Assembly (NCBI RefSeq): GCF_017876795.1
Contig: NZ_JAGIOR010000001.1
Span: 3,808,501 to 3,872,500, forward strand
Reading direction: 5' to 3'
DNA from: Rhizobium leguminosarum
Lineage (GTDB): Bacteria; Pseudomonadota; Alphaproteobacteria; Rhizobiales; Rhizobiaceae
Length of the DNA: 64,000 nt
Shown: positions 35,155 to 45,688 of the stretch, in pieces
How the letters are laid out: each line of letters opens with the position of its first letter
How positions within the stretch are numbered: position 1 is the first letter of the stretch
Notes under the pieces: model-generated
What the model was told of the DNA's origin: nothing
What the model saw: only the letters and a program-made list of their open reading frames with translations
Database searches by the model: none
Position numbers and translations under genes: made by a program

Positions 35155-35556
35155 TTAGCTCAAGCCGGAATATTGCGCGTCGCTGACCTGCTCCATCCAG
35201 TCGACATGTCTGCCGTCCAGCGCCTCGTGAATGGCGATGTGCGTCATCGCCGTGTCCGCGGCAGCACCGTGCCAATGTTTTTCGCCCGGCGAAAACCATA
35301 CCGTGTCGCCGGCGCGGATCTCGCTTATCTCACCGCCCCAGCTCTGGACGAGGCCCCTGCCAGAGGTCACGATCAGCGTCTGGCCGAGCGGATGCGTATG
35401 CCAAGCGGTGCGGGCGCCGGGTTCGAAGGTGACGGAGGTTGCCCGCATCCGGGCCGGTTCGGGCGTTTCCATCAGCGGATCCTGGCGAACGGCGCCGGTG
35501 AAATAATCGGCCGGCGGCTTCATCGAGGGGCGAGAGCCGACAGGTTTGATCTCCAT
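35155..35556 (-). CDS. Cupin-domain protein
   Basis: 133 residues. The cupin metal motif [20 protein letters not shown] and the second half [19 protein letters not shown] give three His ligands. Similar to carboxymuconolactone-associated or quercetinase-like small cupins. The start at 35556 has a GGAAAG ribosome site. Converges with the methyltransferase gene. Confidence 0.85.
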   Translation of the reverse strand: MEIKPVGSRPSMKPPADYFTGAVRQDPLMETPEPARMRATSVTFEPGARTAWHTHPLGQTLIVTSGRGLVQSWGGEISEIRAGDTVWFSPGEKHWHGAAADTAMTHIAIHEALDGRHVDWMEQVSDAQYSGLS

Positions 35557-35700
35557 GATCTTTCCTTTTCCATTCATTGCGGTTGAAGCCTTGTAGCGGA
35601 ACGATATTTCATCGAGGCGACCAATCAAGGCCGGATCGACAATTGCCGCATAGTTGTCCGCCTGATAGGCCGATATCTTTCATCACCTGGAGAATTTTTC

Positions 35701-36687
35701 ATGAAACACCATGCTTTCGGCCGCATGTCCTTCACCGTCACCAATGTCGGCTTCGGCGCCTGGCAGATCGGCGGCTCCTGGGGCGATATCAGCGAGGCGG
35801 ATGGACGCGCGGCGCTCAACGCCGCACTCGATGCCGGCATGACCTTCATCGATACGGCTGACGTCTATGGCGACGGCCGCTCGGAAAAAATCATCGCCGA
35901 CGTGCTGAAGGCGCGCGGCGGCCAGCGCCCGATGGTCGCCACCAAGGCCGGCCGTCGCCTCAACCCGCATGTCGCCGAAGGATATACCAAGGTCAACCTC
36001 GAAGGCTTCATCGACCGCAGCCTTGAGAATCTTGCCGTCGACAGCCTCGACCTCGTGCAGCTCCACTGCCCGCCACGCGAGGTGTTTTACCAGCCAGAAG
36101 TCTTCGAGGGCCTGAACGCGCTGCAGAAGGCTGGCAAGATCAAGGGTTACGGCGTCAGTGTCGAAAAGGTCGAGGACGGGCTGAAGGCGATCGAATATCC
36201 GGGAGTCGTCAGCATCCAGATCATCTACAACATCTTCCGCCAGCGTCCCGACCACCTGTTCTTCCAGGAAGCGCGCCGCAGGAACGTGGCGATCATTGCC
36301 CGCGTGCCGCCGGCAAGCGGCCTGCTCTCCGGCAAGATTACCCGGGAGACCCACTTTGCCAGCGACGACCACCGCAATTTCAACCGCCACGGCGAAGCCT
36401 TCGACGTCGGCGAAACCTTTGCCGGCGTGCCCTTCGAAGTCGGCCTGCAGGCGGTGGAAGAGGTGCGCAAGCTGGTGCCTCAGGGCGCCACTATGGCGGC
36501 CTTCGCGCTACGCTGGATCCTGATGGCTGAAGCCGTCACCGTCGTCATCCCCGGCGCCCGCAATGGCGAACAGGCGAAAGCCAATGCGGCTGCCGCCGAT
36601 CTGGCGCCCCTTTCGGCCGATGTCATGGCGGCAACACGCGAGATCTACGGGCGGCTGATCGCGCCGCGTGTGCATCAGCGCTGGTAG
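35701..36687 (+). CDS. Aldo/keto reductase
   Basis: NADPH-dependent oxidoreductase, 328 residues, TIM barrel. Motifs are GFGAWQIGGSWG, DAGMTFIDTADVYGDGRSE with the catalytic Asp-Tyr, DLVQLHCPP (the catalytic-loop His) and the C-terminal VIPGARNGEQAKANAAA cofactor motif. Divergent from the cupin gene. Substrate unknown. Confidence 0.92.
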   Translation: MKHHAFGRMSFTVTNVGFGAWQIGGSWGDISEADGRAALNAALDAGMTFIDTADVYGDGRSEKIIADVLKARGGQRPMVATKAGRRLNPHVAEGYTKVNLEGFIDRSLENLAVDSLDLVQLHCPPREVFYQPEVFEGLNALQKAGKIKGYGVSVEKVEDGLKAIEYPGVVSIQIIYNIFRQRPDHLFFQEARRRNVAIIARVPPASGLLSGKITRETHFASDDHRNFNRHGEAFDVGETFAGVPFEVGLQAVEEVRKLVPQGATMAAFALRWILMAEAVTVVIPGARNGEQAKANAAAADLAPLSADVMAATREIYGRLIAPRVHQRW

Positions 36688-36893
36688 GGCTGGAGCGTCG
36701 CTTTTTTGTAAAGGCTGCGGCAAGTCGAGACCGGCCCTCATCCGGCTGCCGCCACCGGCCGGGGTCGAGCCATGGGTCTCGACCCGTCCCCCGTAAACGA
36801 GGCGAAGGGGATGCCGCAACCGCTCGGTTCCCTGCCCCCCTTTCGCATGGTACGTCCCCTTTCCCCGTTTTCTGGGGAAAGGGTTAGGGTACC
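36688..36893. other. Intergenic hairpins downstream of ribN
   Basis: GGGTCGAG/CTCGACCC (36762-36785) and CCCTTTCCCC/GGGGAAAGGG (36857-36883) are clear stems. The second lies where a ribN terminator is expected on the minus strand, but there is no long T-run. Confidence 0.5.
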
Positions 36894-37792
36894 TCAGGCG
36901 GGTTTCCGCTCTTGGCGCATCTCGTTTCGCATGATGAAGAGCGAGGCGGAAAGTATGAGCGCTGCCCCGAGCCAGAGGTAGCCGGCCGGCGCATAACCGA
37001 AGAACAGCCAGCCGGCCAGGACGTTCAGCGGCAGCTTCAGATCGTCGAAAGGCTGGACATAGGCGGCATCCGCTGCGGCATAGGCAAGGGTCAGGAAATA
37101 CTGCGCTGCGGCGGTCAGCACCCCCGCCAGCAGGAACAAGGCAAGCGTTGCATCCGTCGGCACTGCAAAGCCTGCAGCAAGCGCCAGCCCGCCGTTTATC
37201 GGCGTCAGCAGAACGAGCAGCCAGACGGTGATCGTCTCCGGTCGCTCGAGGCCCGTCAGGCTCTTGGTTATCAGCGACGAGGCGCCCCAGAGCAGCGCCG
37301 AGAGCACCGGCAGGAGTGCGGCCCAGCCAAAGCCGTCCGACCATGGCTGCAGGATGATCATCGCTCCGGTGAAACCGGCTGCGGTCGCGGCCCAGCGGGC
37401 CGGGCCGACGCGCTCGCCCAGGAAAAGCCGGGCGCCCAGAATGATGAAGAAGGGCGAGGTCATCACCAGCGCGATCGCCTGCCAGATCGGCACCGCGGCA
37501 AGGCCGGCGACCCAGGCCTCGACCCCGAGCGCGCAAGCACGACGCGCGCCAGGTGACGCCAGGGATAGTGCGTGCGCATCGCCGCCAGGCCGAGCCTACG
37601 AACGAACGGCAGCGAAAACAGGAAGGCGAAGCCATATTGCCAGAAGGCTGCCGAGGCCGAGGGGAAGGCAAGCTTCATCGTCAGCCATTGGGTGACGACG
37701 TTGAGAAGCGAAAAGGCGATGCCGGCAAGCACCATCCAAAGTGCACCGACAACGGCGCGGGACGGCTCAACCGCAAGAGAATTCTGATTCAT
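36894..37792 (-). pseudogene. ribN: Riboflavin transporter RibN (EamA/DMT family), frameshifted
   Basis: Ten-helix drug/metabolite-transporter-type permease. Identity as RibN rests on the EamA fold plus the FMN riboswitch directly upstream, the arrangement described for R. leguminosarum. The N-terminal frame (MNQNSLAVEPSRAVVGALWM ... HLARVVLA) runs from 37792 to about 37531. The C-terminal frame (LGVEAWVAGLAAVPIWQAI ... MRQERKPA) continues in another frame to 36894. One missing base in a GCGCGC tract near 37531 explains the break. A separate ATG at 37493 could give a 199-residue fragment. Confidence 0.85.
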
Positions 37793-37886
37793 GTCTTTCA
37801 TCCAAAACCAGGGACCAACATAAATCAGGACGCATGAGCCACGAACAGGCGACGCAGGACACCCCCACCCTTCGCACGGCCGACGC

Positions 37887-38035
37887 TCATTCTCTTCCAT
37901 CCGGACTTTAACCGTCGGCTCCGGAATCGCACCGGATCTGCTGACCCTCCCCCGCGTGGACGCGAAGGGAAGCGCTCGCGGGCTCAGGCCGAAACCCTTC
38001 CCGCCGGTGGGGAGTTTCACCCCGCCCTGAGAACA
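37887..38035 (-). promoter_or_regulatory. FMN riboswitch (RFN element) upstream of ribN
   Basis: The minus strand reads AGGGCGGGGTGAAACTCCCC, then ACCGGCGG, then GATCCGGTGCGATTCCGGAG, CCGACGGTTAAAGTCCGGAT and GGAAGAGAA. These are the conserved junction and stem blocks of the FMN aptamer in order. The expression platform would be in the about 95 bases before the ribN start. High FMN should switch off transporter synthesis. Confidence 0.95.
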
Positions 38036-38081
38036 GAAATGTCGTAGATCAAAGCCAGCATGGCGGCAAGGCCATCAACGC

Positions 38082-38168
38082 AAAGGGTCTGGCAAAGCAA
38101 AAGGGCCAAGCCAAAAGGGCCTGGCAAGGCAAACGGATCTGGCAAAGCAAAAGGGGTCCGGCAAAGCC
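38082..38168. repeat. Degenerate 18-bp tandem repeats
   Basis: Five units of AAAGGGTCTGGCAAAGCA type (38082, 38100 shorter, 38114, 38132, 38150). Located between hupB and the riboswitch. The last unit is part of the hupB terminator. Confidence 0.75.
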
Positions 38169-38178
38169 GAACCCCTTC
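38149..38178 (-). terminator. hupB terminator
   Basis: On the minus strand AAGGGGTTCGGC pairs with GCCGGACCCCTT, followed by TTGCTTT. Confidence 0.7.
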
Positions 38179-38227
38179 TCAAATCCTGCACAGCCGGTCT
38201 CGTTTACGGCTGGCGGATAATCTCAGA

Positions 38228-38503
38228 TCAGCCGTTGACGGCGTCCTTCAGGCCCTTGCCGGGCGTGAACTTCGGCACGTTGCGAGCCGGAATGTCGACT
38301 TCAGCGCCCGTCGATGGGTTGCGGCCCTTCGATGCGGCACGATGAGAAACGGTGAAGCTGCCGAACCCTGCAAGGCGGATGTCGCCCTTGTTCTTGAGTT
38401 CACCCTGGACAACGTCGAAAACCGCGTCAACAGCAGAAGCCGCGTCAGACTTCGTCAGTCCTGCCTTTTCGGCGACTGCGGACACGAGTTCATTCTTGTT
38501 CAT
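38228..38503 (-). CDS. hupB: DNA-binding protein HU
   Basis: Histone-like nucleoid protein, 91 residues. MNKNELVSAVAEKAGLTKSDAA, GFGSFTVSHRAASKGRNPSTG and ARNVPKFTPGKGLKDAVNG are the HU dimerisation and beta-arm motifs. An AAAGGGGTGG ribosome site precedes the ATG. It follows lon, as in other rhizobia. Confidence 0.97.
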   Translation of the reverse strand: MNKNELVSAVAEKAGLTKSDAASAVDAVFDVVQGELKNKGDIRLAGFGSFTVSHRAASKGRNPSTGAEVDIPARNVPKFTPGKGLKDAVNG

Positions 38504-38634
38504 GTTTCCACCCCTTTCTAAATGGTACGAAACGACTCAATATAAGCTAGGCGCCGAATAGGTATCATCAGGCCCGCCGGGAACCCAAAAGCCCTGCAAA
38601 TCAAGGAAAAGCAAGCGTCTACATGACGTTTTCA

Positions 38635-38668
38635 CAAAAAAGGCTGGCGTTTTCGCCAGCCTTTTTCC
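38635..38668 (-). terminator. lon terminator
   Basis: Perfect hairpin AAAGGCTGGCG/CGCCAGCCTTT with a short AAAA loop and T-run. Lies 40 bases after the lon stop on the minus strand. Confidence 0.92.
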
Positions 38669-38708
38669 GAGTTTTCAGCCAATGGGGCATAAATGTGGCC
38701 GAGGCCAC

Positions 38709-41126
38709 TCAATGCGCTATGGTTGCGCCCGTCTCGTCAAGGCCTTCGACCGATGCGATGACCGGTGTTTCCACCGTGCCGTCCCATTCGATCGGCTCTG
38801 GCCGCCGGATCAGCGCATGCTTGATCACCTCGCCCATGCGGGACACCGGGATGATCTCCATGTTGTTCTTCACGTTATCCGGAATCTCCGCCAGGTCCTT
38901 GGCGTTTTCCTCGGGAATCAGCACCTTCTTGATGCCGCCGCGAAGCGCTGCGAGCAGCTTTTCCTTGAGACCGCCGATCGGCAGCACACGGCCGCGAAGG
39001 GTGATTTCACCGGTCATGGCCACGTGCCTGTTCACCGGGATACCGGTCATGATCGAGACAATCGCGGTTGCCATGGCGACGCCGGCCGAGGGGCCATCCT
39101 TCGGCGTCGCGCCTTCCGGCACGTGCACGTGGATGTCGCTCTTGTCGAAGCGCGGCGGCTCGATGCCGAAATCGACAGCGCGCGAACGGACATAGGAGGC
39201 CGCTGCCGAGATCGATTCCTTCATCACTTCCTTCAGATTGCCGGTGACCGTCATGCGGCCCTTGCCCGGCATCATCACACCTTCGATGGTCAGCAGCTCG
39301 CCGCCGACCTCCGTCCAGGCAAGACCGGTGACAACGCCGACCTGATCCTCGCCCTCGGCTTCGCCATGGCGGAAGCGCGGAACGCCCAGATAGTCGGAGA
39401 TGTTGGCGGCCGTCACATGAACGGACTTCGTCTTGCCCTTGATGATCTCGGTGACCGCCTTGCGGGCGAGCTTCATCAGTTCACGTTCGAAGCTGCGGAC
39501 GCCGGCTTCGCGGGTGTACTGCTGGCTGATGGACATCAGGGCGTCGTCGCTGACCGAAAATTCCTCCGGCTGCAACGCATGTTCCTTGATGGCCTTCGGC
39601 AGCAGATGCCGCTTGGCGATCTCGCGCTTTTCATCTTCGGTGTAGCCGGCGATACGGATGATCTCCATGCGGTCCATCAGCGGCGCCGGGATGTTCAGCG
39701 TATTCGCTGTCGTGATGAACATCACATCCGACAGGTCGTATTCGACCTCCAGATAATGGTCCATGAAGGTCGAGTTCTGCGCCGGATCGAGCACCTCGAG
39801 CAGGGCCGAAGACGGATCGCCGCGATAGTCCTGGCCGAGCTTGTCGATCTCGTCGAGAAGGAACAGCGGGTTGGACTTCTTCGCCTTCTTCATCGACTGG
39901 ATGACCTTGCCGGGCATCGAGCCGATATAGGTGCGGCGGTGACCGCGGATTTCGGCTTCGTCGCGAACGCCGCCCAGCGCCATGCGGACATACTCACGGC
40001 CGGTCGCCTTGGCGATCGACTGGGCGAGCGAGGTCTTGCCGACACCCGGAGGACCAACGAGGCAGAGAATCGGGCCCTTGATCTTGGTGGCGCGAGCCTG
40101 CACGGCCAGATATTCGACAATGCGCTCCTTGACCTTGTCGAGACCGAAGTGATCGGCTTCGAGGATCTTCTCGGCATTGTTGAGGTCGGCCTTGACCTTC
40201 GACTTCTTGCCCCACGGAATGCCGAGCAGCCAGTCCAGATAATTGCGCACGACAGTGGCTTCGGCCGACATCGGGCTCATCTGGCGCAGCTTCTTCAGCT
40301 CCGCATCGGCCTTTTCACGGGCCTCCTTGGACAGCTTGGTCTTGGAGATGCGCTCTTCCAGCTCGCTCATCTCGTCGCGGCCTTCCTCGCCGTCGCCGAG
40401 TTCCTTCTGGATCGCCTTCATCTGTTCGTTCAGGTAGTATTCGCGCTGGGTCTTCTCCATCTGGCGCTTGACGCGCGAGCGGATGCGCTTTTCGACCTGC
40501 AGGACCGAAATCTCGCCTTCCATGAAGCCGAGAGCCTTTTCGAGGCGGGCCTTGACGCTGGTGGTCTCCAGCATCTCCTGCTTCTCGGTGATCTTGATCG
40601 ACAGATGCGAGGCGACCGTATCGGCGAGCTTGGAATAGTCGTCGATCTGGCTGGCAGCGCCGACCACTTCGGGCGAAATCTTCTTGTTGAGCTTCACGTA
40701 GCTCTCGAATTCGGAGACGACCGAACGCGACAAAGCTTCCAGTTCGACCGGATCGTCATGCGGTTCCTCGAGCACATGGCCGAGCGCCTCATAGAAATCT
40801 TCGCGGCTGGTATAGGTGTCGATCTCGGCGCGGGCGCGGCCTTCGACCAGAACCTTGACGGTGCCGTCGGGCAGCTTCAACAGCTGCAACACGTTGGCCA
40901 CGGTGCCGACATTGTGGATCGCGGAAGGATCCGGATCGTCGTCACTGGCATTGATCTGCGTCACGAGCATGATCTGCTTGTCGGAACCCATGACCTCTTC
41001 GAGCGCACGGATCGACTTTTCCCGTCCGACGAACAGAGGCACGATCATATGCGGGAAAACCACGATGTCGCGTAGGGGCAGAACGGGGTAGGCAGTACTG
41101 CTCGCTACAGACGTTTTCTTCGTCAT
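38709..41126 (-). CDS. lon: ATP-dependent protease Lon
   Basis: 805 residues, full length. The N-terminal substrate domain (YPVLPLRDIVVFPHMIVPLFVGR) is followed by a coiled coil with EKTQREYYLNEQMKAIQKELG, AAA+ Walker A GPPGVGKTS and Walker B FLLDEIDKL. The C-terminal protease domain has the catalytic Ser in PKDGPSAGVAM and the Lys in GGLKEKLLAA. Degrades misfolded and short-lived regulatory proteins in the cytosol. Separate transcript from clpX, with its own terminator and a heat-shock-type promoter candidate. Confidence 0.98.
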   Translation of the reverse strand: MTKKTSVASSTAYPVLPLRDIVVFPHMIVPLFVGREKSIRALEEVMGSDKQIMLVTQINASDDDPDPSAIHNVGTVANVLQLLKLPDGTVKVLVEGRARAEIDTYTSREDFYEALGHVLEEPHDDPVELEALSRSVVSEFESYVKLNKKISPEVVGAASQIDDYSKLADTVASHLSIKITEKQEMLETTSVKARLEKALGFMEGEISVLQVEKRIRSRVKRQMEKTQREYYLNEQMKAIQKELGDGEEGRDEMSELEERISKTKLSKEAREKADAELKKLRQMSPMSAEATVVRNYLDWLLGIPWGKKSKVKADLNNAEKILEADHFGLDKVKERIVEYLAVQARATKIKGPILCLVGPPGVGKTSLAQSIAKATGREYVRMALGGVRDEAEIRGHRRTYIGSMPGKVIQSMKKAKKSNPLFLLDEIDKLGQDYRGDPSSALLEVLDPAQNSTFMDHYLEVEYDLSDVMFITTANTLNIPAPLMDRMEIIRIAGYTEDEKREIAKRHLLPKAIKEHALQPEEFSVSDDALMSISQQYTREAGVRSFERELMKLARKAVTEIIKGKTKSVHVTAANISDYLGVPRFRHGEAEGEDQVGVVTGLAWTEVGGELLTIEGVMMPGKGRMTVTGNLKEVMKESISAAASYVRSRAVDFGIEPPRFDKSDIHVHVPEGATPKDGPSAGVAMATAIVSIMTGIPVNRHVAMTGEITLRGRVLPIGGLKEKLLAALRGGIKKVLIPEENAKDLAEIPDNVKNNMEIIPVSRMGEVIKHALIRRPEPIEWDGTVETPVIASVEGLDETGATIAH

Positions 41127-41208
41127 TTTTAAGTCCTTTCCATCGTCCCGTTGCCGGGCTCTCTGCGCGGCCGCTTGGGACCGGCCGGCACTCTCACTTG
41201 GCTCTACA

Positions 41209-41236
41209 AGTGGAGGTTCTGACTACGCTTTTCAAG
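41209..41236 (-). promoter_or_regulatory. Candidate sigma-32 heat-shock promoter of lon
   Basis: The minus strand shows CTTGAAA (41236-41230), a 13-base spacer, then CCTCCACT (41216-41209), close to the RpoH consensus CTTGAAA-N13-17-CCCCATNT. About 85 bases upstream of the lon start. Lon is heat-induced in many proteobacteria. Confidence 0.45.
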
Positions 41237-41481
41237 CCACGCTAACGCCCGCGTTCCCCGGATGTGACAGCTTCATTATAACGGAACGCCAACACTATGA
41301 AGCGCGTGGCTGGACCGGCGCTTACCACTTCCGACCCGGCTAAAATACAAACGCCAGCAATAGGCTTACGGAATCACGGCGTCATTGCCAAGCACTCTCC
41401 CTTGCGCAACATCGGCAAAGGCAATTCCGGTTCCCACCGGTAAAATACTAACAGTGCCTCGGATGGTTTTTCAAATAGAAA

Positions 41482-41505
41482 GGGGCCTGCCGATGGCAAG
41501 CCCCC
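41482..41505 (-). terminator. clpX terminator
   Basis: GGGGGCTTGCC/GGCAGGCCCC stem with an ATC loop, followed by TTTCTATTTG on the minus strand, 27 bases after the clpX stop. Confidence 0.85.
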
Positions 41506-41531
41506 AAAATAATCGTGCGAAAGCGCAAAGG

Positions 41532-42809
<1,278 letters not shown>

Positions 42810-42982
42810 TTCACTTTCCTTCCAGCACGCCGCATTTCAAGGCGAAATCGCGGTCCACTCTATCAGCTCCTGGCGGCACTCCGTTTCCGGAGCCTTTGCC
42901 GAGAAGGGCTTCAGGGGCTACGAACCGGGCCCAACCAATCATGTCCGGGTCCCGGCGGCAACGAATTCCCCTTCGAATGCCG

Positions 42983-43014
42983 AATGCTATGTCACAAAAA
43001 TTCAACATAGCATT
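42983..43014. promoter_or_regulatory. 10-bp perfect inverted repeat upstream of clpX
   Basis: AATGCTATGT (42983-42992) and ACATAGCATT (43005-43014) with 12 bases between, about 175 bases upstream of the clpX start in an AT-rich stretch. Operator-like. Confidence 0.5.
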
Positions 43015-43112
43015 AATAGTTACTATTAGCGTCTTCGTCGCCGTATGAAAGCCCTTGTTCAATCACAAATGGGATAGAACTGTGGCGACGAAAACACCAT
43101 CCCTATTAATTA

Positions 43113-43742
43113 CTAGGCCTGTTCGCCTTCCATTTCGATGCGCGACGTCAGAACCTTGTCGATCACGCCCCAGCTCTGGGCCTCGTCCGCATCCATGAAA
43201 TGGTCACGATCGAGCGTCTTTTCAACTTCCTCGTAGGTGCGGCCGGTGTGTTTGACATAGACCTCGTTCAGGCGGCGCTTCATCTTGAGGATGTCGCGGG
43301 CGTGGCGCTCGATGTCCGAGGCCTGTCCCTGGAAGCCGCCCGAGGGCTGATGCACCATGATGCGGGAATTCGGCGTGGCGAAGCGCATGTCCTTGTGGCC
43401 GGCTGCCAGCAGCAGCGAGCCCATGGAGGCGGCCTGACCGATGCAGAGCGTCGAAACCGCGGGCTTGATGAACTGCATCGTGTCGTAGATCGCCATGCCG
43501 GCGGTGACGACGCCACCGGGCGAATTGATGTAGAGGGCGATTTCCTTCTTCGGGTTTTCGGCCTCGAGGAAGAGAAGCTGGGCGCAGACGAGCGTCGCCA
43601 TATGGTCTTCGACGGCACCCGTCAGGAAGATGATGCGTTCCTTCAACAGGCGGGAATAGATGTCGTAGGAGCGTTCACCGCGGTTGGTCTGTTCCACGAC
43701 CATCGGCACGAGGGCCATTGCGGTATCGACTGGGTTTCTCAT
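43113..43742 (-). CDS. clpP: ATP-dependent Clp protease, proteolytic subunit ClpP
   Basis: Serine peptidase that forms a double heptamer and degrades proteins fed by ClpX or ClpA. 209 residues. The catalytic triad is Ser in [14 protein letters not shown], His in MVHQPSGG, and Asp in the TLDRDHFMD region. The N-terminus has a short propeptide-like stretch ([23 protein letters not shown]). First gene of the clpP-clpX-lon block. Confidence 0.98.
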   Translation of the reverse strand: MRNPVDTAMALVPMVVEQTNRGERSYDIYSRLLKERIIFLTGAVEDHMATLVCAQLLFLEAENPKKEIALYINSPGGVVTAGMAIYDTMQFIKPAVSTLCIGQAASMGSLLLAAGHKDMRFATPNSRIMVHQPSGGFQGQASDIERHARDILKMKRRLNEVYVKHTGRTYEEVEKTLDRDHFMDADEAQSWGVIDKVLTSRIEMEGEQA

Positions 43743-43872
43743 GTGCGTCCTTTGTCAGCGTCTCGCCGGCCGGCGCCGGGAATCAAAGAAAATGTCTATC
43801 TCTACATAGAGTGTCCCTGCCCTCCTCTTCAAGACACGCATGAGGATAACGTTAAGAAGGCGGGGCAAGACG

Positions 43873-43942
43873 GCTTTAGCTCCTTTTTTCATGCATGTCG
43901 TTATCCCGGAACCGCGGCACACTTCCGGGCGACATGCATTGA
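43873..43942. repeat. RIME-like element fragment
   Basis: Reverse-oriented repeat with CATGCATGTCGTTATCCCGG and CTTCCGGGCGACATGCAT, matching 45473-45542. Between clpP and the GGDEF gene; the rest of that 480-base gap holds nothing recognised. Confidence 0.6.
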
Positions 43943-44221
43943 GCTTTCCGCTCCTGGTAGCCTCTTTCCCCCAACCCCCTGTTAACGGCGAGCCCCTGGC
44001 ACCATCGCCCCCGGCTTTTCTCCACGACAGGATGAAGGAATGCTTACTTCATTCGAGAGCGCTCATACACGTTTACCTGACGGAAAGCCTACCGGCAGAT
44101 ATTCAGCCCAAAACCATGCCGCAGTGCAGCGGCATTAAGGAAGTGGCGAGCTTCCTCGGCAAGGATAAAGGCCAACAGATAGCGGCCGACAGATAAGGCC
44201 GACGGGCAAGGGGTTGCTGCC

Positions 44222-45475
44222 GTGTTCAATATTGCTACAGGTCTCGCGATCTGGTGTTCTGAAGCCATGACGCTCGCTTTGGTGCTGTTCGTCGCCTGGC
44301 GCCACAATGTCAGGAACGAGGCCTACCTCTATTGGGGCCTCGGCTTCCTTCTGACCGGTATCGGCTTTGCGATGGTAGCGCTACGCAGCGAAATCCCGAG
44401 CGTGCTTTCCATAGAGGCAGGCAATGCCATTGCGTTGCTCGGCCAGAGCGCCTGGGTGGCGGGTTTTCTGGCACTCGACCGCAAGAAGATCGAATGGTGG
44501 GCACTCCTGCCGCCGGCAATCTGGCTCGCCGGGGTCTTCCTGCCCTGGGTCAACACCGACTATTCAAACCGGGTGGTGCTCTATAACCTCGCTTCGGCGA
44601 CGGGTGCGACGGCGCTTGCCCTGGCGGTCGCCGCCGGCGACATGCGCCGCGAGCGTACCCGCGTCAAGCTGATGGGCGTCTTCGTCATTCAGGGCTGCCT
44701 GTGCTTCGGCTCGGCGCTGACGATGGCGCTGACGCTGCCGAGCGATATCGACGCAACCAATCTCGGCGGCGCCTCCGCCATGGCAAGCGCCTTCCTGCTC
44801 ACCATCGCCTTCGCGTTTACCTGCCGGCTGATCATGGAGCGCTCCGAACGGCACCTGCGCGCCCTCAGCCTGACCGATTCGCTGACGGGCGTGCTCAACC
44901 GCCGCGGCCTGCTCGGCTATTTCGACGCCATCCAGGAAAAAGCCCATGACGACCAGCGCCAGGTCGCGGTGATCCTTTTCGATCTCGACCATTTCAAGCG
45001 CGTCAACGACCGCTTCGGCCATCAGTCCGGCGATGCCGTGCTGACAGAGTTCGCGCGCATGGCCCGCCAGTATATTCCGAACCACATCTTCGGCCGCATG
45101 GGCGGCGAAGAATTCGCAGCCTTCGCCACGGTCACCGACCAGACGGAAGCCGAGGCGATCGCCGAAGCGATCCGCACCGAATTCTGCCGTCTTCCCGTCA
45201 GCACCGGCGAAGCGATCGTCCCGGTCACGGTCAGCATCGGCATCGCGCTTGCCTCCTCGATCGAAGCCAATATCGACAAGCTGATCTCGGCCGCCGACCG
45301 GGCGCTCTATGCAGCGAAGGCTGCCGGCCGCAACTGCACCGTTACCTTCGGCGAAGCCGAGGCGGCAGCGCCGGCGCCGGCTGCGCCGAGCACCACCGCC
45401 GGCGAACTCGTGCCGACGGTCGACGACCAGGTCGAGGCGCTGCGGCGCATGGGCACGCTGTCGCGGGCCGGCTAA
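44222..45475 (+). CDS. Membrane-bound diguanylate cyclase (GGDEF)
   Basis: 417 residues. Six hydrophobic helices in residues 1-195 form a membrane sensor. The GGDEF domain follows (SLTDSLTGVLNRRGLLGYF, ILFDLDHFKRVNDRFGHQSGD, active site RMGGEEF). It should synthesise c-di-GMP. The GGEEF variant is active in the family. The C-terminus ends in an Ala/Pro-rich tail. Confidence 0.93.
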   Translation: MFNIATGLAIWCSEAMTLALVLFVAWRHNVRNEAYLYWGLGFLLTGIGFAMVALRSEIPSVLSIEAGNAIALLGQSAWVAGFLALDRKKIEWWALLPPAIWLAGVFLPWVNTDYSNRVVLYNLASATGATALALAVAAGDMRRERTRVKLMGVFVIQGCLCFGSALTMALTLPSDIDATNLGGASAMASAFLLTIAFAFTCRLIMERSERHLRALSLTDSLTGVLNRRGLLGYFDAIQEKAHDDQRQVAVILFDLDHFKRVNDRFGHQSGDAVLTEFARMARQYIPNHIFGRMGGEEFAAFATVTDQTEAEAIAEAIRTEFCRLPVSTGEAIVPVTVSIGIALASSIEANIDKLISAADRALYAAKAAGRNCTVTFGEAEAAAPAPAAPSTTAGELVPTVDDQVEALRRMGTLSRAG

Positions 45476-45542
45476 AGCTCTTTGTTTTTATGCATGCCGT
45501 TACCCCCCGGAACCGCTGCGCACTTCCGGGCGACATGCATTG
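45473..45542. repeat. RIME-like element fragment
   Basis: CTAAAGCTCTTTG, TGCATGCCGTTACC and CTTCCGGGCGACATGCAT; reverse orientation to 33112-33223. It begins at the stop codon of the GGDEF gene. Confidence 0.65.
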
Positions 45543-45688
45543 GCGTAACCCCGAAAATCGGAATCGATTCCTTGGGTTGGACGCAACCTTTAAAGTGCTG
45601 ACGCGTGCTACCGGGCGCATCGCTTCAGGGCGGCTCTCCCTCACCCCGCATCTTTCCGAGGCCGGGCAAATCCGCTAAGCCTTCGAGC

